Origin: Colletotrichum lupini
Taxonomy: Eukaryota; Ascomycota; Sordariomycetes; Glomerellales; Glomerellaceae
Assembly (NCBI RefSeq): GCF_023278565.1
Contig: NC_064676.1
Location: 6,262,001-6,326,000, forward strand
Reading direction: 5' to 3'
Length of the DNA stretch: 64,000 nucleotides
Part shown: in pieces, positions 22,901 through 34,038 of the stretch
Numbering within the stretch: the first letter of the stretch is position 1
How the letters are laid out: each line of letters starts with the position of its first letter
The notes under the pieces: generated by a model
Told to the model about the DNA's origin: nothing
What the model saw: only the letters and a program-made list of their open reading frames with translations
Databases searched by the model: none
Made by a program: the position numbers and the translations under genes

Positions 22901-23792
22901 GTGCTAACTTTTAGGCTGTAGATAGCCCCTGGATTCTGACTGACTCCTATTCCAGCCGCCGTTGAAAGAGTCGTTGGAGGCGCTGGAACATGGACCAGAA
23001 CCCTAGGGAAAGACATTCTGCTGCCGCTACAGATTCTCGGGTCTGTCGATTGTTTCCGTACGAGCAAAAGCTCGAGCTTGGCTTGAACTGTTCAGGCCCA
23101 CAACCAAGCTTGCTTCGCCTCCCCAGCTATGCCGATTATGTACAAAGTGCAACGAGGGGGACACGAATAAGGGAGCGGCAATGTCACTGACGGATCGAGG
23201 ATGTGCACAAACCGAACGGGAAATTGAAGCTTGGCAACAAACCACCCTTTTTTTCGTACCTCTCTGACTCTCGTCGCCAATCTATCGGGTCTCTCTCTCG
23301 TCTAATCTATCCGTAGAAGAGCGACCGTGTGCCCTGTCCCCCCCGTCCGAGTCTCTTTCGATCATGCAACGCTGTTTTCTGTCTTTCCTTTAAACAATTT
23401 GACGTCCAAGTTCCAGTATAGACAACGAGGAGCTATTCGACGTTGAAGGGGAAGAATCCTCTCACTCGCTTCGCCTCTTCTTCCCCCCTCCCCACCTTGC
23501 CCAGTTGCCCCCTTCCACTCTTTCAGGGGACAACCGTGGAACCTTAATTGGACCCTTTCGAGCTCATCGGATGATTCTGCACCGCGTCCAAGTATCGTGA
23601 GTAGGGACACACTCTCGCACACGCACATACCGAGGGGACACGCGAGGAAGAAAGAAAGCTTGAAGCTTCAAACGTCGCCATCGTAGAGTGCTCCCAATCG
23701 CAAGCTGACGATGCCTGCGACCAGACACCTTTGAAGGGCAATAACATTACAAACACCACACATTCGTTACAACTAAACATAAAGCAATAATC
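19993..23792. other. 3.8-kb stretch without a supported gene
   Basis: Upstream of two divergent genes, so it should hold the promoters of the Zn2Cys6 regulator and the flavin-carrier-like gene. Scattered short frames are present on both strands: a 92-codon ATG frame at 21762 and overlapping minus-strand frames at 20628-21067 with protein-like composition. None has a recognisable domain. Near 22540-22610 there is a degenerate local repeat of GCCAAAGCTGTCAGGGCTGCC-like units. From 23240 to 23540 the DNA is pyrimidine-rich, like a leader. Confidence 0.4.
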
Positions 23793-26080
23793 ATGAAGCT
23801 CACCCAAGTCGCTCCTTTTCTCATATACACCCTCCTCGCCGCCCTCCTCCCCTCCTCCGCATACGCCGACCGCATCCTCCAGTCCTCGTCTCTCAACAAC
23901 TGCCAAAAGAAATCCGACTTCTCCGCCAGCTTGTTCAACGTCGTCGTCTCCGCCAACAATGGCTCCGTCATGGCAAACATTGCCGCCGTCGTCTCGGTGG
24001 AAGGCAAGGCTGTCTTCGACGTCGCGCTGCGCATCTACGGCTACGACTACCTGAAGATGACGATAGACCCGTGCACCATGGACCTCCAGGGCCTCTGCCC
24101 GATGAAGCCCGGCAAGATCGACATGGAGTTCTCGTTTGAAATCGGCGACAAGCTCGACCAGGTGCCCGGTATCGCCTACACCATCCCCGACCTCGACGCC
24201 ACCATCCGCGCCATCGTCAACCTCACCGAGACGAACACGACCGTCGCCTGCGTCGAGGCAGACTTCTCCAACGGTAAAACCGTCGATCTCGTGGGCGTCA
24301 AATGGGCCACCGCCGTCATCGCCGGCCTCGGTCTCGGGTCCGCCGGCATCATCTCCGCCATGGGCCATACCGATGCCGCCGCCCATCTCGCCGCGAACGC
24401 CCTCTCTCTGTTCGGATACTTTCAGGCTCAGGCCTTTGTCGGTCTTTCAGGCGTCGATATGCCGCCCATCGTACAGGCGTGGACGCAGAACTTCCAGTGG
24501 TCAATGGGTGTCGTCAGGTTGGGCTGGATGCAGACCCTCTGTACGTGGTACCAGCGCTCAACGGGCGGTGAGGCGGCACGACTATTCGATTCGTTGAGCG
24601 GTATCTCGGTGCAGGTCTCGAAGCGCTCGCTCGACATTGTCAACAGCATCGGTCCCGTCAAGCGCGGCATCAACGCCATCGCGAAGCGTGCGAACATCCT
24701 CCAGGACAACGGCTCCTACGTCGTCTACGGCATCCAGCGCGTGGCTTTCAAGGCAAAGATCGAATCGACGAACCTGTTCCTCACCGGCCTCATCGTGTAC
24801 TGTTTCTTCATCATCTTTACCGTCCTCATTATCGCCGCGTTCCGATACGGTACCGAGATCGCGGTGAAGCAGGGATGGTCCAAGAAGGACCGCTTCGTCG
24901 AGTTCCGTCGCGACTGGAAGACTACCCTCAAGGGCGTCCTATTCCGCCTCAACCTCATCGGCTTCCCGCAGATCGCCGTCCTGTGCCTGTGGGAGTTCAC
25001 CCAGATCGACTCGGCCGCCCTCGTAGTCCTGGCCGTCTTCTTCTTCCTCGGCACCCTCTTCACCCTCATCTGGGCATCGTGGAAGGTTATCCTCATTGCC
25101 AAGCAGTCGATTCTCACCCACCAGAACCCCGCGCACGTTCTTTTCTCGAACCCCCAGATCATTAACAAATGGGGCTTTCTCTATGTCCAGTACCGCGCCT
25201 CTGCGTACTACTTCATCATCCCGTTCATCGCCTACATCTTCCTGAAGTCCGCCGTCATCGCGTTCGGTCAAAAGGCCGGCGTCGCCCAGGCCATCGCCCT
25301 CATCGTTATCGAGGCCGCCGCCCTGATCGCCGTCAGCGTCCTCAAGCCATTCATGGACAAGAGCACAAACTCCTTCAACATCTCAATCTACGCCATCAAC
25401 TTCATCAACTCCGTCTTCCTCCTCATCTTCACAAACGTATTCGACACCCCCGGCATCGTCGTCGGTGTCGTCGGCGTAATCCTCTTCATCGTCAACGTCA
25501 TCTTTGCCTTTGTCCTCCTTCTCATGGTCCTTATCTCCAGCATCCTCGTCTTCTGGCGCGTAAAGGGCCAACCGACCGGCACCGGCCCCACGCAGCTCAA
25601 CGACCCCTCCATCCTTGCAAAGGGCGACCGCACCGAGGGCAAGTCGCTTCTCGACCTGGATGAGGACGACAAGGTGAACCCGTACCGCCGCGAGTCGCTG
25701 CGCTACGGCGAAGAGAAGGCTACCGAGAGCGGCATGAGCCTGCACGTGTCCACGTCCACGTCGAACCTCAACAGCAGAGGCGATACCCACGAAATGTCAT
25801 ATCTGCCCTCGCCGGGCTCCAGGCCAGCCGTGAGCCCGTCGGTGCCCATGTTCCCCGCCGACCGCTCATTACGATCTCAAAGTCCTGCCCCGCCGCGGTC
25901 ACCAGCGAGCGACTTCCCCCCGCCGAGTCCGTTTGGGAATGGATCTGCACGCAGTATCCACGAGTTTCGATCCCAAAACAACAATAGGTGAGTTGTCCTT
26001 TGCTGAAATCAGTCTCTTGCCACCCTTACTAACCGTCTATGCACAGTCCATGGCAGCGCGGTGCTGGATATGATCATTGA
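23793..26080 (+). CDS. Flavin carrier / TRP-like membrane protein (FLC family)
   Basis: Exons 23793-25987 and 26047-26080 (59-bp intron) give 742 residues. A signal peptide covers about residues 1-25. An ML-like lipid-recognition domain (about 26-165) follows, with paired cysteines such as CTMDLQGLCPMKPG and N-glycosylation sites. Residues about 170-600 form a TRP-like membrane domain with around nine hydrophobic spans, including the blocks FQWSMGVVRLGWMQTLCTWYQRSTGG and NFQW. A 130-residue cytosolic tail is rich in serine and proline and ends in SPWQRGAGYDH, supplied by the tiny second exon. Yeast Flc1-3 promote FAD import into the endoplasmic reticulum and affect cell-wall integrity, calcium flux and haem uptake. 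This copy has normal length. Codon use is strongly C-ending, suggesting good expression. I am confident of the family but not of which paralogue it is. Confidence 0.92.
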
Positions 26081-27129
26081 GGATTACAGATAATAAGGGC
26101 ACATTCGCCAGACGTTCATCTTGTCTCTCTTTCCTTTTTCTTCTCGTTACCGTTTACATCACACTTTTCCGGGGGCGTTATATAGAGTCTCATCTGGAAA
26201 CCTGCATCAGCAAGCGTGCATAGAAAAGAACACCATCTACTTTGTATAATCGGGCGTAATTGCCGAGGTTTCCCCTGGACAGCCACTTCTGAGGAACTGC
26301 GCAGGATCCATTCGCCCTCATGCCTAGACTTGAGAAAGCTTACGCTAATCAATCGGAAAGGCCCATGAAACTGTAACATGGGTTTTAATCCCTTCTTGTA
26401 CCGTGTCATCGTGTGTTCAAGGGCAGGATAGCTCCGACTCCTCATCCTAACTTCGCGGGGCACCAACCACGACACTTGCCAGTGATGTGGGTAGATGTTA
26501 ATCAGAAATATCGAGAAGAGCACCAGCATTAACGTATAAGCTTTGGTTACGAACCTCCGTCGCAATTCGGCGCGGCGAAATACCTCCGGTTACAACCCAA
26601 AAAGCGTGACATAATGGCTTTGTACTACTCGACTACGCGATGAAGTCGTGTATCATTTCCAATGCAGCTAATGCCCGCTTCAGTCGTGCTGGACGTTAGG
26701 AGACTCTTCTCCGGCTCGATGGAGGTGTGACCCGCAATCTCATCAGTGAAACCCGCCCGAACTATCATTGGCAACTTGGATGCTGTGGTGCAACAGCCGC
26801 TCTTGCAAATTTCCACATTTTGACCCAGTGCTTGACGTCACTGGAGGCACATTATACACGCCGCGATTGTGACGCTCGATTTACGCAATGCACATAATGG
26901 TAACATCATATTCGATGGTAGCTGTGGAAATCAAAAGACGAATCATATGTATCATCAATATAGTTGAGATACATATACTGTTATCAATACCTCACAATCA
27001 AGAGTCACTTTTGTCCTAGCTCTTGACTTCAAGCTCTCGAAATACTCTTTCCATACACAAAACCAGAATCCTCTACACACATCTCAACTCGTCAACTTCA
27101 TTCTTCAAAAAGGACGTTCCTTCTCCAAC
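26081..27129. other. Intergenic, no supported gene
   Basis: About 1 kb between the flavin-carrier gene and a 57-residue protein gene. A 149-codon minus-strand frame at 26116-26565 starts at a TTG and has no recognisable domain. The right end (27000-27129) is CT/CA-rich, like a fungal 5' leader. Confidence 0.45.
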
Positions 27130-27361
27130 ATGCCTCAATACCAGCCTCAAGCCGACACCTTTAGTATGTCAAATTTCTGCCATATCCTTCGTGGCCGGGG
27201 CCGAATAGTGACGATGAACAGAGGACCCTTCCAGCAAGGCTGAGGCCAAGCAGCAGATGGCAGAGCAGCAATACGAGGAGAGGAAAGAGCACTCGAAGAG
27301 CGGTGCAAACACGCAGACGGGGCACCATGCAAAAATCGTCAAGGAACCTAAGCAAGACTGA
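27130..27361 (+). CDS. Small hydrophilic protein, 57 residues, two exons
   Basis: Exon 1 (27130-27163) encodes MPQYQPQADTF. A 58-bp GTATGT..ACAG intron follows, and exon 2 (27222-27361) completes a protein that is almost entirely charged or polar (KAEAKQQMAEQQYEERKEHS). No cysteine, signal peptide or membrane span is seen. Composition and size resemble small stress- or conidiation-associated fungal proteins, but I do not recognise a named family. The ATG follows a typical CA/CT-rich leader and CCAAC context. The model depends on the intron call, because each exon alone is too short to stand out. Confidence 0.6.
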
Positions 27362-28179
27362 AGTATGGTTGCTTGGGACATATCAGGACAGGTAAAAGCG
27401 ACAGCATGCCTTCTGTTTGACCGATTATCTTCACTCGGTTCTTGTGCTTCGTATTGCTAGGATGTTACGAGGCATGGTTGTCATCATGTCTCATTCAAAT
27501 CATTGATCAAGTACCATTGTAAAATTGCGATTCACTGATGTAGTCGAAAAGTGACTCTCTTCTAAATTCCTCTCATCTTCGAGCCTTTCAAAAGTACAGC
27601 TGTTATGAGCAATTGACATCGGATGGGCACCGCCCTCGGAAATTCTTACATCATTGCCTATAGCTTGAACTGAACCTTCGTGCGCCTGGAAGCGAGCTTA
27701 GTCCGAGGTCCTTCCTGTAACAGCTACAACAATCCTATGCAGCCTTGGCCTTTTCTACCTAGAACTGATATGGCTTGCAGGATTCATCAATGACTGCATC
27801 TTATACGTTGGAGACCAAGCTGTGGTTGTGCCAAGCATAATCCTGCAATCCTTCAAGCGCACCTTCCTTGATCAGACAAGCTTCGGGTAAGACCAAGACC
27901 CAGGCTCAAATTGCAACATCTTATAAGTATCTATGCACTTAGAGTTTTCACTTTATCATTCTTTCATCAACAAAGGTACTAGTCTTCAACCCAGCCCCTA
28001 GTATTTCACTCACCCTCACAAACCCTCCTGCGGAAATTTTGTTAGCCCAGCCTTGGCTTCCGCTTGCTGCACTTTCTCCAGATTCTGTGCCATACACAAT
28101 CTTGTAAGTGTGGCTTCCAGGTCGCCGTCAACTTTCCCCCTCGTCTGTCGCTAACAGATGAGAAAGCTCAACGGTCAAT
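27362..28179. other. Promoter and leader region of cysteine-rich secreted protein
   Basis: No protein gene is seen. A TATA-like CTTATAAG lies at about 27920-27927. A possible leader intron runs 28104-28157 (GTAAGT..CTAACAG, 54 bp), just before the coding sequence at 28180. Confidence 0.45.
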
Positions 28180-28362
28180 ATGGTGAAGATCAGCCTTGCT
28201 CTTCTCGTAGCTGTGGCATCAGCTGCTCTCGCCGCTCCTGAGGCCATCGGTGCTCGCCAAGCCGCGGGATGTCAGCCTTCTGAGACTGTTTGCCGTGATG
28301 GCTGGGCGTGGTGTTGCAGTGGCTCAACTTGCTACGAGTTCGCTCCTCCTACGGCCTGCTAG
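28180..28362 (+). CDS. Small secreted cysteine-rich protein (candidate effector)
   Basis: A single exon of 60 residues. Residues 1-18 (MVKISLALLVAVASAALA) are a clear signal peptide, and a short propeptide-like stretch ends at GAR. The mature part of about 34 residues has six cysteines in the order C-x6-C-x6-CC-x4-C-x8-C, enough for three disulphides. The CC doublet inside a six-cysteine pattern is common among fungal secreted toxin-like, antimicrobial and effector peptides. I do not recognise a specific family. The gene is isolated and has its own TATA-like element and a possible leader intron. The sequence shows secretion; a role in host interaction is inference. Confidence 0.8.
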   Translation: MVKISLALLVAVASAALAAPEAIGARQAAGCQPSETVCRDGWAWCCSGSTCYEFAPPTAC

Positions 28363-28745
28363 GAGAATGCGACTACTTGTTGAGATGAGATGGTAAAACT
28401 AGAGAGGATTAAGCTGATGGTATGGACTTAGATCTCATCTAAGAAAGTCATTGAGAATGGATAAATTGAGACTTCTGCTAAGATCATTTGAGATCGAATA
28501 TGCCCTTCTCGATTACAGCGGTGCACGGGATGCCATGAGTTCCGAATTTAACCATACGCAAGAGCGAACAGGATAGCCCATCAGTCTTCTTTATAACACG
28601 ACATCTCATTTTCATAGATAATACTAGCTTGCGTCTCAAAACTACACATGACAGACGCCACAAAGCGTGTAAATAATGACGTGATACAAAGACTCATAGG
28701 TCGACTAACCAAATTTCCAAGAATTCCTTTCCATACATTTACAAC
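28363..28745. other. Convergent intergenic region
   Basis: Holds the 3' ends of the secreted-protein gene (+) and the methyltransferase gene (-). Nothing else is seen. Confidence 0.5.
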
Positions 28746-29801
28746 TCACGCAACGGACTTCTGAGCCATGAAGACGTTCGCTGGGAAAATGCCGCCCTGC
28801 TCAGTCATCTCCTTTGTGTATCTCTCCTCCAGGTTGGTATAGATTACCGGATCCATATCAGGAACCAACACTACATTTGGTTAGTGAGGGTTGGCTTACG
28901 GCAAAGACAGCTTGCTTCTAGTCAACTCACTTTGGGCGTTCCTGGCGACAAGCGGAATGGTGTGCATGCAGGGCTCGATGGAAGATTTGACGGCGGCCTC
29001 GTCGCCATGCACTTTACCAATCCCACACTCCACTCGCTCAACCTTGACGTTTTGAAGACCGGCCATCTTCATTGCCTGTGGAATTTTGGACGCGTATTTA
29101 CGATCCATTCCCTGCTTCTCAAACATGGTCCCAATGATGTGAATGAGATCCTTCAGTGACTGGGGTTGGTTTGGCTGGTCTGGACTGATGTCCAGCTCCA
29201 TAATCTGCAACCAGCCTCCTGGGGCCAACGTATCTTGCATCAGTTAGACTAGAACACGCGCAACCCATCAAACAGCAGCCCGAACCAACGAGTTCAACAA
29301 CCGATGACTTACCGGCGAGGTTTGCGATGGCCTGCTCAATGCCGGACCGGTGGGCGCTGTGGAGAACATTGCGAACGTGGGTCAGATCGAACTGGCCCTT
29401 TAGATCCCCGGCCGGTGGATCGCAAACGTCGTGGGTTACGTAGCGGATGTTGCCCTGAGCTGACGTGGGCAGGAAAATGGTTGAAACATCGGCGCCGACC
29501 ATGTGCGCGGATGGTGGAACCTGTTTCTGCAGGTCCCGTAGTAGTGTTCCTGTGATATCGCGTGTTAGAGGTCCCATTTCACAGTGCAGTCGAAGATTGA
29601 GATACCGTCGGCGCAGCCCATGTCGAGAATCCTGAGCCCGCCATTCGTGGTATCCACTGGCGCGAAAACGATCTTATCTTTGAGGCACATCTGGATCCAA
29701 CGATGCTGGACTTGAAGGCGCGTCAGCTCGGCTTGGACATCGCCGACCATGGCTAGGTACTGGTTATCGGCGTGGCCATTGTGTCCGGTCTGGCTACTCA
29801 T
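28746..29801 (-). CDS. Class I SAM-dependent methyltransferase
   Basis: Exons 29606-29801, 29313-29549, 28931-29233 and 28746-28870, with introns of 56, 79 and 60 bp, give 286 residues in frame. SAM-binding motif I, LRILDMGCADG, is at about residues 56-66 and is interrupted after its last glycine codon base by intron 1. Motif II-like MVGADVS, the acidic FDLTHVRNVLHS block, and the post-motif APGGWLQIMELD follow in normal order and spacing. The pattern fits fungal secondary-metabolism and LaeA/UMTA-like methyltransferases (Methyltransf_23/25-like). No synthase, P450 or other biosynthetic gene is nearby, so a cluster role is not supported and the substrate is unknown. The start at 29801 is the first ATG and gives a typical N-terminal helical lead-in. 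Confidence 0.88.
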
Positions 29802-31631
29802 GTTGGAGTTCGTTCTGAACGTGTGTGTATTACGATTCAATAGAGAATGGATTGGGATGCTTTGCACCCTGAAGCCATCAAGAGCTCCACGGAGGACAAG
29901 ATGATTAAATGCAACCTCACCGTCCCATCTTCAACCGATCACAAGCTCTCTAGTATCTGCCCAACATACGTGATCGGCAAATTTAACAAGCTGGCAAGCT
30001 CTTCGTGTAGACTGGAGTCTAAAGGCTACTGGTATTCTAGAAGGCGTTTGTGAAGGTGGTATAAGATCTAGATTTCGTAGACTTCCGCATTTGGCTCACT
30101 CCGAGTTATGCATAATGTCTAGAAGATATTAGCATGAACTCGAGTCACTGGCTGACAGGTCGACTCAGCAACAACTGAACACTAAATCTCTACTGGCAGG
30201 AGGGGAAAATAGGGATATCATAAAGGCCGAACAGGCGAGCCTCGCGTATCTATCGCGTGACGATTGCGATTGCGATAGCGATGTTGAACGTGTCCAGTTA
30301 CAGATATCACGAACACGATGAGATCCGATAATATCAGTAATACTCAGTCTCCAATGACGAGCGCGGCTGGACGAACTCGTGTGGTTCAAATGTGGCGGCT
30401 GACATGTAGATGCAGGGCGGATGACGGCGTCGATATGTTCTGGAACTTGACGTGAGGGAGGGTAGGGACGGAGTTGCGGGTTCTGGGTGCGGGCCATCGC
30501 TCATGTTTGCTTTTCCGGGACAGCACAATTAAACATGTGTCTGCCAGATTGAGCCACGCATCAGACTACAACCAGTCGCAAGTTGTACAGAGGCAAAACG
30601 TGGAGAACTGCCGAGGTTTGTTTCTTCTGGTACGAATACGGAGCTGATGCCAGGTGGATAGATGGATGGATGATGGAAGTTCTGTATCCGTAATTGACTT
30701 CGGGAATAAAGGCCCGCCCGGCGTGCTCCCACTCGGGATCCCGTGGGCCGTCCGGTGTCTCCCGGCGAAGATCAGGAACGAGAACGACTGAAGATTCGGA
30801 CATATCGATGTCATTCTTCGGGCGATCCGAGTAAAGTAGTTTCTTCAAGGGCCTCTCATGCAACTTACCTCGATGCCGTGATTTTGGAGGGGGGAAACAG
30901 ATGGGTTACAACACTGTGTCACATCACCGAGCCAAGCGGGCGATCCATGCTCCTGCGCCGTGCGTATCTGCGTATACTTGAAACAGTTAGGCCCAATCTT
31001 GAGTTAAATAAGCAAAGTCACGCCATCCCTGGGCAGCGTGCAAAGAGCCAAGGGTTACAACACCGTAGACTCCCGTGGGAGATAGGCACATCATTGATGA
31101 TAGGAAGGGAGGCAGGGCCAAAGAGGCACAGCTAGAGGCCAAGCAAACATTTACTGTAGGGCTGTTTCCATGTCTCTTTTGCAAATCTCTCTGTGCATGG
31201 CGAGCTTCCTTAAGCGAGTCAGTCTAGCTGATCCCGCTCACACCTTCCTGCAATGACCGTCCGAAGATCCGAATCTCTCATGCTCATTGGCTCCACTTCA
31301 AGACAGTCAAGGTTTGATGATTGATTAAGACTGTCACAATCTTACAGAGTACAGACACAGAACACTCATACAGTCACGTCAATCCGTGGCTGTTGGTGTG
31401 CCGTGCCGTGCCGGGCCTTTTTAATAAGCCTCGGGCACCCCCTCATCCGGCCATCGTCAAAGTGTTTCGAGTTCCTGTGTTCGTGTCCTTCAGTCCCTAC
31501 GACATCGACGAGAGTGTTCGGTTGAGCTGTCCCGCCTCGCCTTCGAGTTGATCTCGACAAACATACACATTCATTCCTTTTCAAAAGACCGCGAGAACGA
31601 GAAGAACTCGTCGCAATATTTCACAGACAAG
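29802..31631. other. 1.8-kb stretch, no supported gene
   Basis: Contains the methyltransferase promoter and, on the right, a leader-like segment before 31632. Minus-strand frames at 30165-30863 have protein-like composition (for example VVLVPDLRRETPDGPRDPEWEH) but could not be joined into a model with a recognisable domain; they may be a decayed gene. Confidence 0.4.
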
Positions 31632-31820
31632 ATGAAGACATCCATCGCTTACATCATCGCCGCGGCCCTCTTCGGAGCTACGCAGGCTGCCATCACCCCG
31701 ATGAACAACATCATTCGTCACGAGTACAACCTCAACGCCAGAGCCGGTGTTCACGGCAACATTGAGAGGGACGTGCCCGCTGTTGCCGCCGAAGGCGATG
31801 TTCTGCAGCCTATTGTCTAA
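31632..31820 (+). CDS. Small secreted protein without cysteines
   Basis: A 62-residue single-exon frame. Residues 1-19 (MKTSIAYIIAAALFGATQA) form a clear signal peptide. The remaining 43 residues are polar, contain no cysteine, and include dibasic-free arginine sites (NARAG, NIERD). The ATG follows a leader-like stretch ending ACAAG. Lack of cysteines argues against a disulphide-stabilised effector; a short secreted or peptide precursor is possible. I do not recognise a family. Confidence 0.6.
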   Translation: MKTSIAYIIAAALFGATQAAITPMNNIIRHEYNLNARAGVHGNIERDVPAVAAEGDVLQPIV

Positions 31821-32288
31821 AGAATCGGCGCTTCCATTTGCACGCACCCAAACACGCGCAATTAACGTCGCCCCGTCTTCAATTGTCGGATACGGGTCCG
31901 AGACGGGTCACTTTCTACCCCGCGGCTTTGGCCCCCAATCTTTGAGGGCCTTACACCACGATCGACTTTCAACTTCAATTCTACGCATGCTTTCAGACAT
32001 GCGACCTAGGGTACAGCGATGAGGAGTTTAGGCGGAGACTGAGATAGGAAGTGGGCGTTTGAAGGATTCTTTTTGACGGGTATGGAAAACATTTCGAGGA
32101 CGAGAGCAAGACCAAGGGATCGGAAGGACTTTCGGTTGGCAAGGATATTCCAAGGCAAAGCGAGGAGCGCCGGCTTAACGGGTTGAAGCCACGATGAATG
32201 CAAACTTTTCAAGCCAAACCCCTACTTCTCTGCGCGTGCACATTTTGACGATCCTTCGACTCCACGGGCTCGGTAATGAGGCAGTCGA
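31821..32288. other. Convergent intergenic region
   Basis: The 3' regions of the secreted protein gene (+) and the PhoD-like phosphatase gene (-). No other feature is seen. Confidence 0.5.
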
Positions 32289-34038
32289 TCACCTGGTGAA
32301 CTCCCATGTGTAGTTCCACACTTGACGCCCGTCAACGATAAGCTCATAGTCTACCGTCCATCGGCCCTCCTCCGACGTGTCAAACGACACCCGACCAAAC
32401 TTTGAATTTCCCCACGGGTGCGAATACACCGAGACGTCTGTGTCCTCAATCTGTCTATGGAACCGATCGAAGGGTTCATAGAACTGGTTCAAGGGCGAAG
32501 TGGAAAATTCAATCACAGACTTACCACCCTTGTCGCTAGTGGGCGGAAAGATCGTCGTCGCGTGCTCATGCCTGTCCTAGTCAAAAAGAAGCAAAAAATT
32601 AGCTCAAGCAAACTATTGAAATCTTTGGCAGGGTCGATCAAACAGAGACCAGCTTACTCCACTCAAGATGATAGCTCCGTCCGTTTGTCTCATCATCTCC
32701 AAGATCATGTCTCTCTCCCACAGATATCCCGACCAGCTATCGGCCGAATCGGGGCCCCTCCAATTTCGCGTGAACGGGACGCTGCTGACAACGACTTTCC
32801 ACGACTTTTCTGTTTCAAGCCACTTTCGCAGGTCCGCTAGCTGTGCCGCGCCAAGCATCGTCTTCTCAGGCCCGTCCGCCATGTTTTCAGCCGATCGATA
32901 GCGCCGCGTGTCTAGGACGAAAAACGAAACGTCGCCCCGGCGGAAGGTGTAGTGCGTTTTGCCGACGCCATACTGCGAGGGAGGGTTCGCGTGCCCTTGA
33001 TAAGACCAATATGGCTTCATGGCGGACTGATAGAGACCTGTCTCGTTCGCCGCCCAGTCGTTGATGATCTCATGGTCGTCATAGACGTGCAGCCACGGCA
33101 CAGATCGAAGCGCGGGTGACCAGCTGGGCGAGGCATAGACTTGACGGTATGCTGTGGTGTAGTGCTCTGGAGTCCAGCCGAGGGCCACTGGCAGGTCGAT
33201 GTAGATGAAGTCGCCCAGGAAGAGCATCATGTCTGGCTGGTTCGCCGAGACATGCCGGTCCAAGTACTCCAGTCCTTTGATGCGCAAGCCATGATCCAAG
33301 GGGTTGTAAGGGTAGAAAGGCTTGATGCAGCTTGTGGAGATGAGACTCCATCGCTTTGGCGAGAGGGCTGCAGTCCTGAAAGATCCGGCATGGCTGGCAT
33401 TTGTGGTGTAGGTGTACGGCGTGTCTGGCTTCAGCCCTTCAAGCAAAAACGTCCCGGTATGATCATTGGAATCAGCGATGACGATTGTCTGCGACTTGGT
33501 AACCTGGTCATCTCCCTCCGAAGGCGCCCAACTGATCTTGACGTAGTTTGTATGGAGAGCTGGCGCTCTTACAACGATCCGCGCCGTACCTCCATCCATG
33601 TAGCCCATCCGAGAGAAGGAGAGATCGTGACTCTGGTGGAGTACGCTTCCTCTGTAGATGAAGTCCCATACGGACCCAAGTGACAGGATATTCAACATGA
33701 CTGTGACCAAGGATGTAACCGGCGATGACCGGTCAACCCAACCCAAGAGTAGAAGCAGCCATGGGTGGTGTTGCCTAGAGGCCCGCCGCGAATTGGGCAA
33801 CAGGAGCCTAGCAACTAGAGAGACTGCATACAACGCGCAACTCCCATAGATTCGATTGAGATATCTCTTTCCAAGTGGATGCTATTTGCTTGTTAGAATA
33901 CGGTTTATCGATTCATAAGGGGCAAGGGAAGATATGACACATGTCAAGACTCACGAATCTTGTGAACAGGATTGCCAACAACCTAAGGCTGAGAGCTGCC
34001 ACTGCCGTAATGGCGTCTAAGACACGAGTGAGAACCAT
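32289..34038 (-). CDS. PhoD-like metallophosphatase, membrane-anchored
   Basis: Exons 33955-34038, 32658-33881 and 32289-32576, with introns of 73 and 81 bp, give 531 residues. Exon 1 is 28 residues (MVLTRVLDAITAVAALSL...), joined in phase 0 to HPLGKRYLNRIYGS. Hydrophobic stretches at about 10-27, 65-80 and 85-105 suggest N-terminal membrane anchoring. The catalytic part carries the PhoD-type metal ligands in order: SCIKPF, LFLGDFIY (D near 252), YDDHE (295-299) and, across intron 2, SGDRHEHA (437-441). PhoD enzymes bind Ca2+/Fe3+ and cleave phosphate esters. Fungal membrane-anchored relatives of this layout are common and poorly studied. The last exon ends in WNYTWEFTR. The gene is divergent from the Git1-like transporter, which is suggestive because both could act on phosphate esters, but that link is inference. 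Confidence 0.9.

Noticed and set aside
23544..24386. 280-codon frame antisense to the flavin-carrier gene
   Set aside because: A composition shadow of strongly C-ending codons in the real gene; Gly/Asp/Val-rich with no domain.
26116..26565. 149-codon minus-strand frame
   Set aside because: Starts at TTG; the first ATG leaves a frame with no homology clue or leader features.
30165..30863. Minus-strand frames with protein-like composition
   Set aside because: Could not be joined into one model with a start, splice sites and a known domain. A decayed gene is possible but unsupported.
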